A DNA stretch of 64,000 nucleotides from Vandiemenella viatica (lineage: Eukaryota; Arthropoda; Insecta; Orthoptera; Morabidae), in contig JARYHS010004247.1 in assembly GCA_031002005.1 (NCBI GenBank), forward strand, positions 186,001 through 250,000, given 5' to 3'. Positions 1 through 11,288 of this stretch are shown here, piece after piece (position 1 is the stretch's first letter; each line of letters opens with the position of its first letter). Made by a program: the position numbers and the translations under genes. The notes beneath the pieces were generated by a model. That model saw nothing but the letters and a program-made list of their open reading frames with translations, was not told the DNA's origin and did no database searches.

Positions 1-2272
1 TTTAGTTGTAGAAAGATGAGGCAAAAATAAATCAGTATATGGAAATAGAGTTTATTTATGAAAAAGATTGATTTTAAATTTATTTTTGATAAAAATCTTA
101 AAAACTAAATTATTACTCCGGAAAAAATCCGCATCCGCGTTTGTCAAGCACTGCACATCTGCAGCCGCATTCGCATCCGCAAAGATGACATTCGTAACAA
201 CTCTACTACCCTCCACGCTCAGTTCCGTGCTACAGATTTCCACTCCGAAATTTGAATAAATTAAGGTAGCGGTTGGCTACAATACACCGGGACACCTTTA
301 CTCACTGGTAATATAATGTTATATGTTCCCAGCATTTCGAGAAATAATGTTTTTTTGGAAAAATTTAAACAAAAAGATCCTGCAACCTTCTGGGGTACCA
401 ACATCGCTGTTCTACTAATGTTTCTTCTACTTCTGTGTTTATTATTGTTAACAATAATGGGGGACTGCATTATCCCTAAGCATGTATTGTGCGCATATGC
501 CTAATAGCTGAAAATTGTACATGGAATGAATTCACTCTCTGTAAATTGAAATTAATTTCAAACAAAAACTAAAAATAGTTATTTTGCGAGGATATAGTTT
601 TAATGATTTGTTCACTGCACCCAGGGATCACATCTTTGAAAATGTTTATCCTGAAAATGATGTTATCATCCTCTCGAAAAAAATTATTAACAAGTTTCCC
701 AGGCTGAGAAAGTATCATTTGCAAAAATGCATAATGAAAATCAGAAAGTGTCAATCAGACAGAAATAAACAAAACTGTGCTGTAATATAAAAAAAGAAGT
801 AAAGTTAATTTCTTGTAATTATTAACCTTATATTCTCGTCTCATTAATATAATTATTATTAATTTTGTAATTTTACTCTCCAGATGTTGAATTAATGATT
901 ACATAAAATTAATGCAGATGTTGGCCTCTTGCCAACTAAACTAGTGGTAGTCTCTGGCCAATACAAATGAGAAAAATAAATGGATAGTGGCCTTAACATA
1001 CAATATTATAATTTGAAACAAAGGGGTGCACTTGCATTCAAGTTAGAAGTATTTTTAAAAATGTATTTTAATATATTTTGTTGGTCTTGGTCAGACATGA
1101 TAAAATTGGTTGATAAGGCATAAATCATGATTGAATTTCCTAAATACATGTGGTAAATTGTTAAGTCTTTAGAAGGAAATTATCTTAGTATAACAAAGAA
1201 CAAAAAAGATAAAAGTGTTCACTTTACAAAAGGCAATCCTATTCCTCTTGAGTTAAGATTCATAATATTTAATTAAAATTGCAATGGAACGCACGCTCCA
1301 GGGGTGATTTCCCTTCAAACCCATCTTCCTCCTTTCCTGCACCCACCTACATTTGCCCTCTACAAACTTTAAAATATTTCAACACCTTAGTTATATTATT
1401 CATCATTTCTGTTGGTAAGTTACCATCACACTGAAATAACTGCTCGATCATATTCATAATTCCAATAAGAGACTCTGTTTTTAATGTAAAATTGAACATA
1501 TAATGATTGCTCAGCTTTAGAAAAAACTTAGTTTTGTCTCTCACCTGTTATGTTTGTGTACCGGTGCTTCATCAGTTTTCCATCGTTATATTTATAAACG
1601 GTTTACTATTATTGAAACTTTAACATTTTGCAGGATCACTTAAATTAGCCTGCTTGATGAGGGAGAAAAAACTTAACACTTCGCAGAGTGATAGAGAGCA
1701 AGTCCAAGACTAAATAGAGTTAGAGGCGTTCTGTTTTTGGCAAGTGTAGACCCTTAACAGCATAAAAATTTCCATTCTACAGTGGTTTGTTATATGAGTG
1801 TAAGAGGATTTCAAAGTTCCCCCAATCAATTGCACCTGACATGGCGCTGCCAGCCGTCTTCAATTCGCTAAGAACTCTGGTCGCCTTTGCACGCAATAAG
1901 AGGGGCCCGGTTCCATCGAAACCTCTTCACCACACTTACACCATTTTGAGTCCACAACATTCCGATTTCGAAGGATACTATTTATGGGCTGCGACCGGAA
2001 ATTTAGTTTATTAATTAGGTTTAGGGTTGGAGATAAGTCAAATTTAATCTCTCCTCTAAGGTTAGAATCATATTATAGGTTTCCTACCTGTTTTACTGTT
2101 ATTCCATTGTTTCTGTCATTCCGCTTATAGTTTCTACCTAATGAACATCAAATATGTTGCTTGATCACCTATGACTTCTGCTACCTTATCATGTATCCCT
2201 TTCCTGAGCCAGTATATGGCACCCCATTTCCTCATTTCAAGATCCACGGGCCAGACACCTAAGACAACGGTA

Positions 2273-2276
<4 letters not shown>
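1..2276. other. AT-rich DNA without recognised gene
   Basis: Nothing here could be assigned. A GC-richer patch near 127-190 repeats GCATCCGC-like octamers. Open frames of 60-75 codons occur at 584-790 (+), 1347-1544 (-) and 1787-2014 (+, in a GC-richer patch around 1820-2000). None has a recognisable domain, a convincing start context or a matching neighbour, so they are left uncalled. Confidence 0.6.

Positions 2277-2333
<57 letters not shown>
2277..2333. repeat. poly(T) tract, 57 T
   Basis: An uninterrupted run of 57 T. On the minus strand it would be a poly(A) tail of a retroposed sequence lying to its right. The minus-strand sequence just upstream (2334-2460) is unrecognised, has no AATAAA and shows no clear target duplication, so the parent is unknown. 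The open frames through the run are poly-Lys/poly-Phe artefacts. The stretch 2334-2700 holds nothing I recognise. Confidence 0.8.
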
Positions 2334-2335
<2 letters not shown>

Positions 2336-2699
2336 CACAGTTCGGTATGTTTATATGAGCCTCAATAATATGATTCATTGGACAAGTTTGACTCAATGTT
2401 TTGATTTTACTTTGCTTATAATATTTTTCCACATACTTGCTTAGCAGCCCTCTTAATAACACAAAATTTCATAATGGTATAGTGTTAGTATTTGGGATGG
2501 AACAGATAATTTTTTATTTTATTCATGACAGTCATTGCTAGTGCTATTATCTTCTGTAATATGGCTTCGAAGTTTAATCGTTCAATAAACTGAATGTACC
2601 TGCACACTTCTGCGAATTGATTTACAGTTGATTCATGCTCTTTAACAACATGAATATTGTATTATGTAGTGCTAAAATTTACTTTATTGCACCATCGGC

Positions 2700-3801
2700 T
2701 GAGTTAATTAAGTACTGTATTCCGGTCGTTTTCAATTTCTGCTCTAGTAACTACTTCCACAAGTAACATATATCATCAGCATAAACAGTTGAAACTAGCA
2801 GTTTAGCAGTTTGGCAAGTATTCTTTGTACACAGGTTGTCTCGTTTCATCCCTACAACCCAGAATATGGGACCACAAACCGAAACTTCGTGAAATTCTTT
2901 AGTACAGATCTGTGTAAAGGATGAATTCTTGCAATTCAAGGAAGCAGATCTAAATCTGCAACAGTTCCCGAAGGTATTACAACAATCTTCCTGAACAACC
3001 AACCATCTTCAGCCAAGCAAACAGGGCGGGAAGCCACAGATTGTTAAATTCTTCCCAGATGTCCAGAAAAATGACCACTACATACTTTTTTCTATTGCTA
3101 CTAATTATATTCATCCAAACATTTATAGCATCCTCTATCGAATTTCCGTTCCAAATCCATATTAACTGGTATTAATTCCCTTGAATTATCTAGTTTGGTA
3201 ATTTTTTGCATAGTGGCTTTCCTTGAACTATGTTTTTTTTTTTTGGGCTTTATGCCTCGTCTACAGCAGGTCATTAGAGGTGGAATGGGATTGGAGCAAG
3301 GAACGGGAAAGAATTCGGCCATGGCCTTTTTGAAGGAAGCATCCTGGCATTAGCCTGGAGTGATTTGGGGAAACCATGGAAAACCCAAATCTGGATGCCC
3401 GGACGGGGATTCGAACCCACGTCCTCCCGAATGCGAGGCCAGAACGTTAACCGTTCACCCACCACGCTTTGAACTATGTCAATAACAAACTGACCAGTTA
3501 GATTTGGATAAAAAATTATCCTTATAATCTCCTTTATTGAGAATTTCTATCCCACTGCATTTTCAGGTTCCCGGAGCTCTGATCTGATGTAGGCGTTGTT
3601 CAATTTGTCTATCGCGGTTATTACTTCTTCAGATGTAATATCACTTCCTTCCTCTTCACACCAGCTACGCTACCACATATTTCTTCGTGGTGTAGCTTAT
3701 TCTTCTGTTTCTTCTTCCGGTCTGTCATATGGTAACAAAACATTTAATAACTTTCCCGGTGAGTCTTTCCAAATCGAGATAATTCGTCCATCTCTTGATG
3801 T
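2700..3801 (-). pseudogene. R1-type LINE reverse transcriptase remnant
   Basis: Decayed reverse transcriptase of an R1-clade non-LTR retrotransposon. Going down the minus strand the pieces appear in the usual order: a linker with DGRIISIWKDSPGKLLNVLL (near 3700-3800), a fingers-like stretch with SIEDAINVW, then VIFLDIWEEFNNLWLPAL (3040-3100), then VCGPIFW and the catalytic box VYADDICYL (near 2775). Frameshifts and stops separate them. R1 enzymes copy their RNA at a nicked target. A SINE has inserted at 3234-3468, and a Tc1-like element has split the same LINE at 3801, so its endonuclease side resumes at 9692. The clade assignment rests on the GPIFW and FNNLWLPAL motifs only. Confidence 0.7.
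3234..3468 (-). mobile_element. tRNA-derived SINE, full length, with 11-bp TSD
   Basis: On the minus strand it starts with a tRNA-like head that contains a perfect Pol III B box (GGTTCGAATCC, plus-strand 3407-3417). A body with the TTTTCCATGGTTTCCCC block follows, then a poly(A) tail (T run 3233-3244). Direct repeats TTGAACTATGT at 3223-3233 and 3469-3479 flank it exactly, the footprint of LINE-driven target-primed insertion. It lies inside the R1-type LINE remnant. The body recalls SINEs I associate with orthopteroid insects; that link is from memory and weak. A 5'-truncated relative is at 25990-26126. Confidence 0.9.
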
Positions 3802-3802
3802 A

Positions 3803-3831
3803 CACAGTCCAGTCACATTAATGTTACCACC
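3803..3831. repeat. Tc1-like left terminal inverted repeat
   Basis: Outer 29 bp of the transposon, next to the TA at 3801-3802. It pairs with 9661-9689; mismatches are at positions 5, 7 and 23 of the repeat. Confidence 0.85.
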
Positions 3832-3833
3832 TC

Positions 3834-4832
3834 TCAAAAACAAGAATAACCACCTTGCACACAGCGGATCGCTGCGAGGCGTGCAGGAAGAGAGGCAATT
3901 AGGTTTCTGAAGGTGTTGACTGGGATGTTGAGCCATGCCGACACCAGTGCCGTGTCCAGCTGCGCTAGATTACGTGGTTGAGGATCCATGGTGCGAACAA
4001 CCCGATAGAGGTGGTCCCACAGATTCTCTATTGGGTTTAAATCCGGTGAGTTTGCTGGCCAGGGGAGTAAGGTAAACTCATCCTGGTGCTCTTCAAACCA
4101 CGCACATACACTGCGAGCTGTATGACACCTTGCATTGTCCTGCTGGCAGATGCCATCATTCTGAGGAAAAATTATTCGCATGTAGGGGTGAACATGGTCC
4201 GCAAGGAAAAATACCTACTTGTGCTGATCCATCGTGCCTTCCACAATGACGAGTTCACCCAGTGAATGCCAGGAAAACATTCGCCAATCCATAATGCTGC
4301 CTCCTCCACATTGGATCCTTCCGGCAATTGTTGCAGGGTGTTTGATTTCAGACGTTTCACGCCGTATGCGCCAACGTCCATCTGTCGCCACTCTGTGTAC
4401 AACCAGTTGCGGTAATGGCGTGCAAATTGCAGCCTTCGTCGCCGATGAACTGCAGTCAGTATAGGTGCATTAACCATCCGTCTGCTGCGGAGGCCCCTTG
4501 CGTGGCAACGTTCGCTGAACCGTTGTTGAGGATACACTCTTGGTAGCCCCTTGTTTCATCTCGGCGGTCAGTTACTCAACAGTTGCACGTCTCTTTGCCC
4601 GAACGCATCTCCGTAGCCTTCGTTCGTCTCTGTCATCTATAGCCCGTGGTGCACCACATGTTCCAAGCCGCTGATTGTGAATAGTGTCATTTTGCCATGT
4701 ACGGTATACTTTCGCCATAGCGGCACGTGAACAGTTACCAAAATTAGCCGTTTCCGAAATGCTTCCACCCTTGGCCCGAAAGTCAATAATCATGCCCTTT
4801 TGGACATCGGATAAATCGCTACATTTCTGCAT
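3834..4832 (-). pseudogene. Tc1-like transposase, frameshifted
   Basis: DD34E cut-and-paste transposase. The start is taken at the ATG complementary to 4830-4832, where the second copy at 58312 starts in the same context. In order: an N-terminal helix-turn-helix region (SDLSDVQKGMIIDF, 4572-4830), a second DNA-binding part with VHRRRRLQFARHY (about 4400-4540), and the catalytic core with FPQNDGICQQDNARCH and NSPDLNPIENLWD (3990-4180), which hold the second Asp and the Glu. The first catalytic Asp is gone. Relative to the other copy about 40 bp are missing near 4390, just where FSDDSRFMLH should be. Several frameshifts split the frame. The usual length is about 340 residues. It cannot make active enzyme. 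Confidence 0.88.
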
Positions 4833-5013
4833 TACGCCAACGATTGAAATGCTTTCCGATAGAGAGAAGCGCAGCATCTGCCAACCCCGAAGGCGTTGGC
4901 TGTATGTAGAGAGGGGTACCTATTGCTAGTCAACAACATCTGCCCCTGCCTGCTTTGTGGATATGCTGCATTTCGCAATTGAGAGTATCATTTCTATTTG
5001 CTTAATGTATATT

Positions 5014-5035
5014 TATATATATATATATATATATA
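5014..5035. repeat. (AT)n microsatellite at LINE 3' end
   Basis: Eleven AT units lying between Tc1-like sequence and the Jockey-type LINE. On the minus strand it directly follows the LINE 3' region, so it probably is or grew from the LINE tail. Confidence 0.7.
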
Positions 5036-5109
5036 CTTGTAAATGACTTTGGCATTTGGTGGCGGAGTCCAATGTGCTCGTAGTCGCCTAGGTTTCTTAC
5101 AAGTTCATT

Positions 5110-7641
5110 TTATGATTTGTTGGCACTTTCGTAGAACTTGTGCGCTGCTGATATCATACTTGTCTCCAGTTTTGGTGTTTGTGCCAGTAGGTGGAGGCCT
5201 TCTGTCGGAAAGTCAAAAGGTAAGGGCAGTACTCTTTTTAAGGCACGGTTTTGCAGTACCTGTAGCTTTTTCATATTTGTTTCTGCAGCGTATGCCCACA
5301 CTGGGCTGGTATACTCCATTATTGGCCTGACTAGATCTTGATGTACCGGGACGCCGCATCTTGGAGGAAGAGATGAGGCATGTTTTAGGACTGGGTATAG
5401 GACTTCCAGTCACCTGCTCACCCTGCTGCATATATCCTCGACGTGGTGCCTCCAATTCAGCCTCTGGTCGAGTGTTACTCCCAGGTACCGCAATACAGCC
5501 TGCTGCGGAATCTGCTCCCCGAATAGCGTCAGACCTAGTGGCCTCGGTCTTCCTTGTCTGCTGAATACTATTGCGAGGGGCTTCAAAGCGTTTATCTTCA
5601 CTCGCCATATTGTCGCCCACTCGTCGAGTTGTTCTAGAGCTTCTTGTAGTCGCCTGGCGATAAGCGGTAGGCTGCACGACGAGGTGAAGTAAGCCGTGTC
5701 GTCGGCATAAAGTGCCGTGAAGATAGAGGCAAACCTGGGAATGTCCGCTGAAAATATTAAGAATAGCACCGGACCGAGAACAGATCCTTGCGTGACGCCA
5801 GCCCGGACGCGTCTTCTCGTCGACCAGGATTTTTCCACCCATACTCTGAAGTATCTCTTGCTGAGGTAGCTGCGGAGCAGTTCCACATATCTTCTCGGGA
5901 TCCCAGCAGACTTCAGTTTGAATAGGAGTCCTTCGTGCCAGACGGTGCTGGACGCCTTTGCTACATCCAGCTGTATCTGCGTCTATTGTAGGCGTCCACT
6001 CGCATCAACTGGTGTGTCGTCGAGTGTCCCGGGCGGAAGCCAAACTGCTCGTCGGTGATGATGTTATGCCGCCGAATATACACCATTAGCCGACGCAGTA
6101 GTAGCCGCTCGAAAGTTTTTGACACCGCCAGCAGCAGTGAGACCGGCTGTAGTGCTGCGGAAACGTTTGGTCCTTTCCCGGTTTGCCTGCTTCCTTCCAG
6201 GCAGATGGATACTTTCTCTGGTCTAAAGCATTCTTGAATATCTGTTCCAAGCGTTCCACTGCAGCTGGTGGTAAATTCCGCAGCATGAGGTTGTTAACTC
6301 CATCGAGGCCTGGTGCCTTCCTCACCTGGGATTTCCGTACCATTTCCTGAATTTCATGGGCGTCGACCGGCTCTATTTCTTCCTCATTGTATGTGTAGTT
6401 TTCCCAGTAGTGATGGACACTTTCAATGTGGTCGTCGTCATAAGGTTCAGGAACAGGTCAGAAGTTTTCCTAAAATACGTCTGCGAGTAAATTAGCTTTG
6501 TCCTCAGAAGTGAACACCAGCCCCTTTTTACCATGCAACGCTGGAGTGCGTGTTTTGGGGCGCGTGAACTTTCTGGTCTGCTGCCAGGCAATTCCGTCAT
6601 CTACCCTCAGCTGCTCTACTCGGTCGCTCCACTGCTGATTTCTATGTGCCTCGAGTTTGGCCTTTACCTCAAGCAGTGGCTTGAACACTCGGTCTCGTGT
6701 TTGCTGCCGGCTCTTTCTCACCCGGTTCTTCTCCTTTATGAGTTCAAGGAGATCAGTCGGGAGCTGGCCAGGCTGGCATTTCCTCGCACGTGGTGCAGCA
6801 TTATTCGCAGAACTCAGTGTGAGGTCTGACCATATTTTGTGCAGCTTCATCTAGATTCTCGACCGGTTGTTGAACTTGCTCCTCCATCCTCTGCTGGAGT
6901 TCGGCGCGGAAATAGTCCCATTTTGCCTTTGTACAGTTTCTGCCTTCGTCCTCCTCCCTAAAGCTGTCCACCTCCCAGTCCGCCACCACTGGGTTGTGGT
7001 CCGATGCGAGCTCTGGTACTGATTGCAGGTATGTTCTCGCCGGAATGTCTCGTGTGACGAAGTCGTCAAGCACGTCCGGTCTACGTCCCTCTCGCGCTGG
7101 GAAGAATGTTGTTTTTTTCAGGGGCCCACACTGCAAGTCCTCTCCGCAGAGTTTCTCTTTGCAGCACTCTCCCGCTAGGGTTTGCTGCCCAGGTATGCCA
7201 GTCGGAGTGCTTGGCGTTAAGATCTCCACCCAGGATAATTCGCCCTGTGATGTTATTAATTGCTGTTATATCAGCTGCGGCGAGCGTAGATCCAGGAGGG
7301 TGATAGGCCGCTATCAGTGTGACGTCTCCATCTATTGTGGAGACGACTACTGCTGCTGCTTCGATGCTGGTTAGGTTTGGTAGGGCTATAGTGTGGTGCT
7401 TTATTGAACTTCTCACGTACACCGCGACTCCTCCACCAGCTGTTGGCCTGTCCCGGCGGTATGACTGGTAATTTGGGACTGTGGCTTTGACTCCTGCTTT
7501 AAGATGTGTTTCGCACACTAAACAGATATCGATTCCGTTGTCCTGTAAGAAGTTTTTGAACTCGACTTTCTGTTTGTGCAAACCGTTGGCATTCCACGTA
7601 CAGATCCTAAGTCCATCGAGAGGTCTAATAGCCATCTTCAT
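5110..7641 (-). pseudogene. Jockey LINE ORF2: endonuclease-reverse transcriptase
   Basis: Starts at the ATG complementary to 7639-7641 (MKMAIRPLDGLRICTWNANG). An APE-type endonuclease follows, with WNANGL, CETHLKAG, GGDLNAKHSDW (about 7200-7640) and the closing SDHNPVVADW (near 7000). The reverse transcriptase has KAPGLDGVNNLMLRNLPP (6250-6330), GVTQGSVLGPVLF and the catalytic LYADDTAYF (about 5697-5711), then YLGVTLDQRLNW. The C-terminal part ends at 5110 with SPVWAYAAETNMKKLQ. The frame shifts at least four times (near 7080, 6450, 6090 and 5410), so the protein is not made. The catalytic Asp pair is kept. ORF1 lies immediately upstream. Confidence 0.88.
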
Positions 7642-7755
7642 TGTGTTGACCTGCGGTGAATTGCGCTGTGTTTGTTTTTAGCGCTGCCGGTAAGACGGTT
7701 TGTAGCTGTGGCGTAATGACACCTAGCCCTTGTACCACTTCCGCCAGCTGGCCGA

Positions 7756-9553
7756 TCAGTGACCGCAAATCCGGCAGCAACGTGTCAGTGCTCTCGATTC
7801 TGACATCTGCGTTTGCTTCCCTTCCAGCCTCTTTTGGCTGATGGGGTTATGTTTTCTTGTGGTGTTTATAGGGTTTCTTGTTTTTTTTTTTAGATTTGCT
7901 GCCCAGCTTGTCTGTTCCGCGCTTCCTTGTAGGTTGGGCACCATCTGTAGGAAGCCACGTGAGCTCCTCGACAGTTGTCACAGGTGGTTTGCCCCGTTCC
8001 TTTCACCAGAGAGCACTCCTTGGATGTGTGGTTACCTCCACACTTGACGCAGGCCAATGGCAATCGACAATGCCTGCTGACATGGCCATACGCCTGACAC
8101 CTGAAGCATTGTAGAGGTCCGCGCTCTGTCCTTTCCTTCTCGACGATGACCTTCATATGCAGGAGGTGGTCGAGCTCCACTATTGCCCTGTTTTCTATGC
8201 TATCTTTTATTGTAACCATAAACAGAGGCATAGGTCTTTTCACTAGGCTTCTTTCAGGGTCACCTGGTACCTCGAGTTGCATCACTGCTTCCATGGAAAA
8301 GCAAACTTCGATTAGGGCAGACTGTACTTCTTGAGCAGGGAGCATATTGGCAAGCCACGTATTACCCATTTTACCCTCCTCTCGGTGGCCAGAGGAAAGG
8401 AGTAATGGGGTGTGTCATCCTCTTGAAGATAGTTCTTTACCTTCTTATAGTCTCCAGTGGTTCTTACTTTAATTTGCACCCCATATGCTGTGGGCTTGAT
8501 ATCGAAAGCTGCCTCGCATACTGCCTCCAGCTTCCGGTTCATTGTCGAGATGTTGCCTGTGATTTGAGCAATAATGGGTGGTATTCTTCTACCGTACCCG
8601 CTTGATGTCTCTGGAGCTGCGGCTTCCTGTTGTTCCTCCGCAAATGCCGCGAAGCGCCCTGCTGTTTTTTGGTGAGAGTTCGAGTCGGAGTCAATCAACT
8701 GTACAGGACGGGCAGTCTTCTTAGGTTGCCTCCAGTCTCCTCCCTCGTCGTTGTGCGTACTTTCCTGGACTGTGGATTTGGCACTGACACCTTTTTTACT
8801 ATCATCCTTCGACGTGGATGTATCAGATCCTTGTTGATTGGTGAACTTCCTGACTGCTGTGCTCGCTGACTTCTTGCCGGCGGTGTGGGTCGACTGTGCC
8901 TTCCCGACAGCTGGGCGCTTCGGCACAGCCCCCCTTCCGACTGGGTGGTCGACGAGGGGCTCCACTCTTGCCCCTTTGCTGACCCTTTTTAGCTTGCGGC
9001 TGACGGTCAACTGCGCGTTTGTAGGCGCTGGCTGAGCTAGGTTTCTTCGCCCCTCCAGCGCCTCTCACTGCTGCCCCTCCAGCCCCTTCCCTGGCGGAGG
9101 CAGGAGGCTGTGGTGCAGCACTGGCTGCGGCTGGAGTGCAACTGACAGCTGATGGCTGGGCGCACCATTCTCCCCTCCATGGCGCAGCGTCATTGTCTCA
9201 CCCATCAGCTGGCTGGACGCAGCCCCCCCCCCAGGCGCCGGGTGGACTGGTTCCATCTCCGACTCCCCCTCCGGCTCAGAATGGACTCGTCGCTGGGACT
9301 CTTCTGACTACTCCTTGCGTGGGTCGACCGCCATATCGCCTTCCCCTCCGCCGGGCTGTGCTATATCTCCGCCGCCGGACTGGTTGGGCACTGATTCCCC
9401 TCCTAAGGGCTCCACGTGCTCCACTGCACGAGGTGGAGTGGCCTCCCCTTCTCGAACTTGGCCTGGTCCTCGGAATGTGGTGGCCGGCCTGGTCCCCGCT
9501 GTTGGCGCGGATGCAGAAACATTTACGCGCGGAGAGGATGATGTAGTCTTCAC
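7756..9553 (-). pseudogene. Jockey LINE ORF1: gag-like RNA-binding protein
   Basis: The nucleic-acid-binding ORF1 protein. The N-terminal third (9010-9553) is low-complexity, rich in Pro, Gly, Ser and basic residues. The middle (8312-9010) includes the GVQIKVRTTGDYKKVKNYL region typical of Jockey ORF1. The C-terminal part (7890-8369) carries three zinc knuckles: CFRCQAYGHVSRHC, CVKCGGNHTSKEC and CDNCRGAHVASYRWC. Frames change near 9010-9068 and 8312-8369, and the last stretch (7756-7944) is in yet another frame. It probably coated LINE RNA. ORF2 begins about 115 bp downstream. Confidence 0.82.
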
Positions 9554-9660
9554 TTTATCGCGCGACGCGGATGAAGGACATCCTTTAAATACACTCCACT
9601 GTAATGTGCTGCCACCTGCCTATTGTGATTGGTTATTTCACGTCGACGTCGAAAGTAGAT

Positions 9661-9689
9661 GGTGGTCACATTAATGTGACTGTATTGTG
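9661..9689. repeat. Tc1-like right terminal inverted repeat
   Basis: GGTGGTCACATTAATGTGAC followed by 9 more bases, then TA at 9690-9691. It is the inverted partner of 3803-3831 and marks where the split transposon ends. Confidence 0.85.
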
Positions 9690-9691
9690 TA

Positions 9692-10380
9692 GATATTATT
9701 GTGGGAGGTATGATTTCATCTGCAGCTATTTTGGAGGGAATACTCATGGATTATTCATAAGAATTTCCTCGCGACTTCTTCCTAGCTTTATTGTTTTGAC
9801 TCTCTTGAAAATCTGCCTCTTCTGAATGCAACACTAGAAGAGGATACTTTTATCTGCTGCCATCAAGCTTAGTTGAAACAACTTTTTGTTCTTCTCATGT
9901 TTATTTTCTGGAAATTTTCAGTCTTTATTTTGCAAGCAGGATATACTGTTCTTTGCAGTGATATCGCATATTTCATGGTCCTTTTTATTTCCTTTCTGTC
10001 TATGTCGAAGTGATTACCTGGAAGATCCAGTACAATAATCAAATTTCTATGCTTTTCCCATGCTGCCTTCTTGGTTAAGTATAAAGTTTTAAACTTCTGT
10101 TATATCTGTCTGTTATCTCTTACTTCAAGAAGTGATTATCAAGCTTTTTCCTGATTTCCTATAGGTGTGTTTGTAATTGTTACATCTATATTTGTTCTTG
10201 AGCCACCACTGTTGCCGAAAGTAGGAAGAGTATATGCTTGGTTTCTGATCTGTAGATCCAATTCGTTTATCAGTTCTTCTAGTGGTTGAGACTTCAGATC
10301 TCCTGTCAGTCTTCATACTGCGACAGGAGGATGGACTTTGTATCAACATCTGTTACAATCTATACTGCACAATTTCAAAC
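9692..10380 (-). pseudogene. R1-type LINE endonuclease and linker remnant
   Basis: The 5' continuation of the LINE at 2700-3801, cut off by the Tc1-like insertion. Minus-strand reading next to the junction gives SIPSKIAADEIIPPTII. It meets the DGRIISIW linker on the far side of the transposon, as in the R1 region between endonuclease and reverse transcriptase. Further upstream (10200-10330) are ELDLQIRNQAYTLPTF and RTNIDVTITN, which look like the closing part of an APE-type endonuclease. Stops and frameshifts are frequent. The N-terminal half of the endonuclease was not recognised; 10381-10693 holds nothing I can name. Confidence 0.65.
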
Positions 10381-10693
10381 ATCTGCGCCTCTCTCCCGTA
10401 TTCTGTCTAGATATGGTTAAATCTCGTCACTGTATCAGAAACACGTAGTTACTATTATTAGGCTTCACAATGCTGCTCTTATCTTAGCACATACCGTGTA
10501 TTTATCACCTAAGTTTTTAGTCACTTATTTTTTTTTTTCAAAAAAGTTATTTCAATCATTGGGATAGTGTCCTCTGTGATTATCCGTGATATTGGAGGCA
10601 TGTGCAGGATTAACCTTATCAGGAATGTTGGTTTTTGAGAAAAATAAAATCTGATCTCATATCATAAGCCTCTATTCTGATTTCGTGTAAAAA

Positions 10694-11288
10694 AGTAGTG
10701 GGGAAAGGTTGACCATGGGATTTTTACGGTTATTCCAAGACCCAGTTATCCAATGGCGACTGCCAGATATCAACACTTCCTGCTTGCATGGCTTGCGCGC
10801 CGCCAGGTGACCTCAATCTGTGAGCTTACTCAGCTCTATTTCGGTCTGTACCGTTGCTCGATAATTTGGACGCGCTGCCAGGAGACAGCATTAACTCCAA
10901 TCTGAATATTTCTGACACGACAACGCAGAAGGCATACAGTGGGTTCTCGGACTATTCCACATGGCTCGCGAGACAATACAGGCCACAACTATTTCGGACT
11001 GTCGTTAAGTAGCTCAAGCCGACGGCCATCGCTACGAGCCATCTATCAAGTGTATTTGCAGCGTATCATTAAGGAATGCGGCTGCTTGCTGTTAACATTC
11101 GTTATTCCCAAACCCGTAATTTCCTTCGTAGGACCTTCGAAGAGCATTTTGTCATGAGTTATTCATATGTTGAACAATTGTAATTCATTATTTGTTTACT
11201 TATCATAAAATTAACTTCTAAAATTATTTGTCTTATTTTTTGGACAAAACTCCTTCTTCAAATAGTATTTTTGTCTCAAATAACAAGT
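10694..11288. repeat. palindrome left arm, outer part
   Basis: Pairs inversely with 29838-30443. A clear anchor is GCCGACGGCCATCGCTACG at about 11018, found as its complement near 30101. The arm stops at 11288, where CR1-type LINE sequence begins; the matching right-arm stretch 29065-29838 has no partner on the left, so about 770 bp were lost there. Confidence 0.85.

Larger units (their letters stand above)
5036..9600 (-). mobile_element. Jockey-type LINE, near full length, broken
   Basis: A two-ORF non-LTR retrotransposon on the minus strand: ORF1 (gag-like, 7756-9553), ORF2 (endonuclease plus reverse transcriptase, 5110-7641), and a 3' side ending in an AT microsatellite. The length of about 4.6 kb is normal for the Jockey group. 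It sits inside the Tc1-like transposon. The 5' boundary near 9560-9600 is approximate, because 9600-9660 is probably transposon sequence leading to the right inverted repeat. Both ORFs carry frameshifts. It is notably GC-richer than its surroundings, as Jockey elements often are. Confidence 0.85.
3803..9689 (-). mobile_element. Tc1-like transposon, split by a LINE
   Basis: Left inverted terminal repeat 3803-3831 (begins CACAGTCCAGTCACATTAAT) matches the right one at 9661-9689 in 26 of 29 positions. Both ends are flanked by TA (3801-3802, 9690-9691), the target duplicated by Tc1/mariner elements. The transposase gene lies at the left end on the minus strand. The roughly 5.9-kb span is explained by a Jockey-type LINE inserted between about 5010 and 9600; without it the element would be near 1.3 kb, usual for Tc1. 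On both outer sides sits the same R1-type LINE reading frame, so the element landed in that LINE. A second copy is at 58281. Confidence 0.85.

Noticed and set aside
1347..1544. 65-codon minus-strand frame as a host exon
   Set aside because: No splice context, domain or neighbouring coding segment supports it.
2171..2462. Open frames on both strands through the T run
   Set aside because: They only translate homopolymer (poly-Phe, poly-Lys); no domain on either side.
9065..9546. Proline-rich plus-strand frames (for example 9136-9546)
   Set aside because: Antisense of the GC-rich N-terminal part of LINE ORF1.
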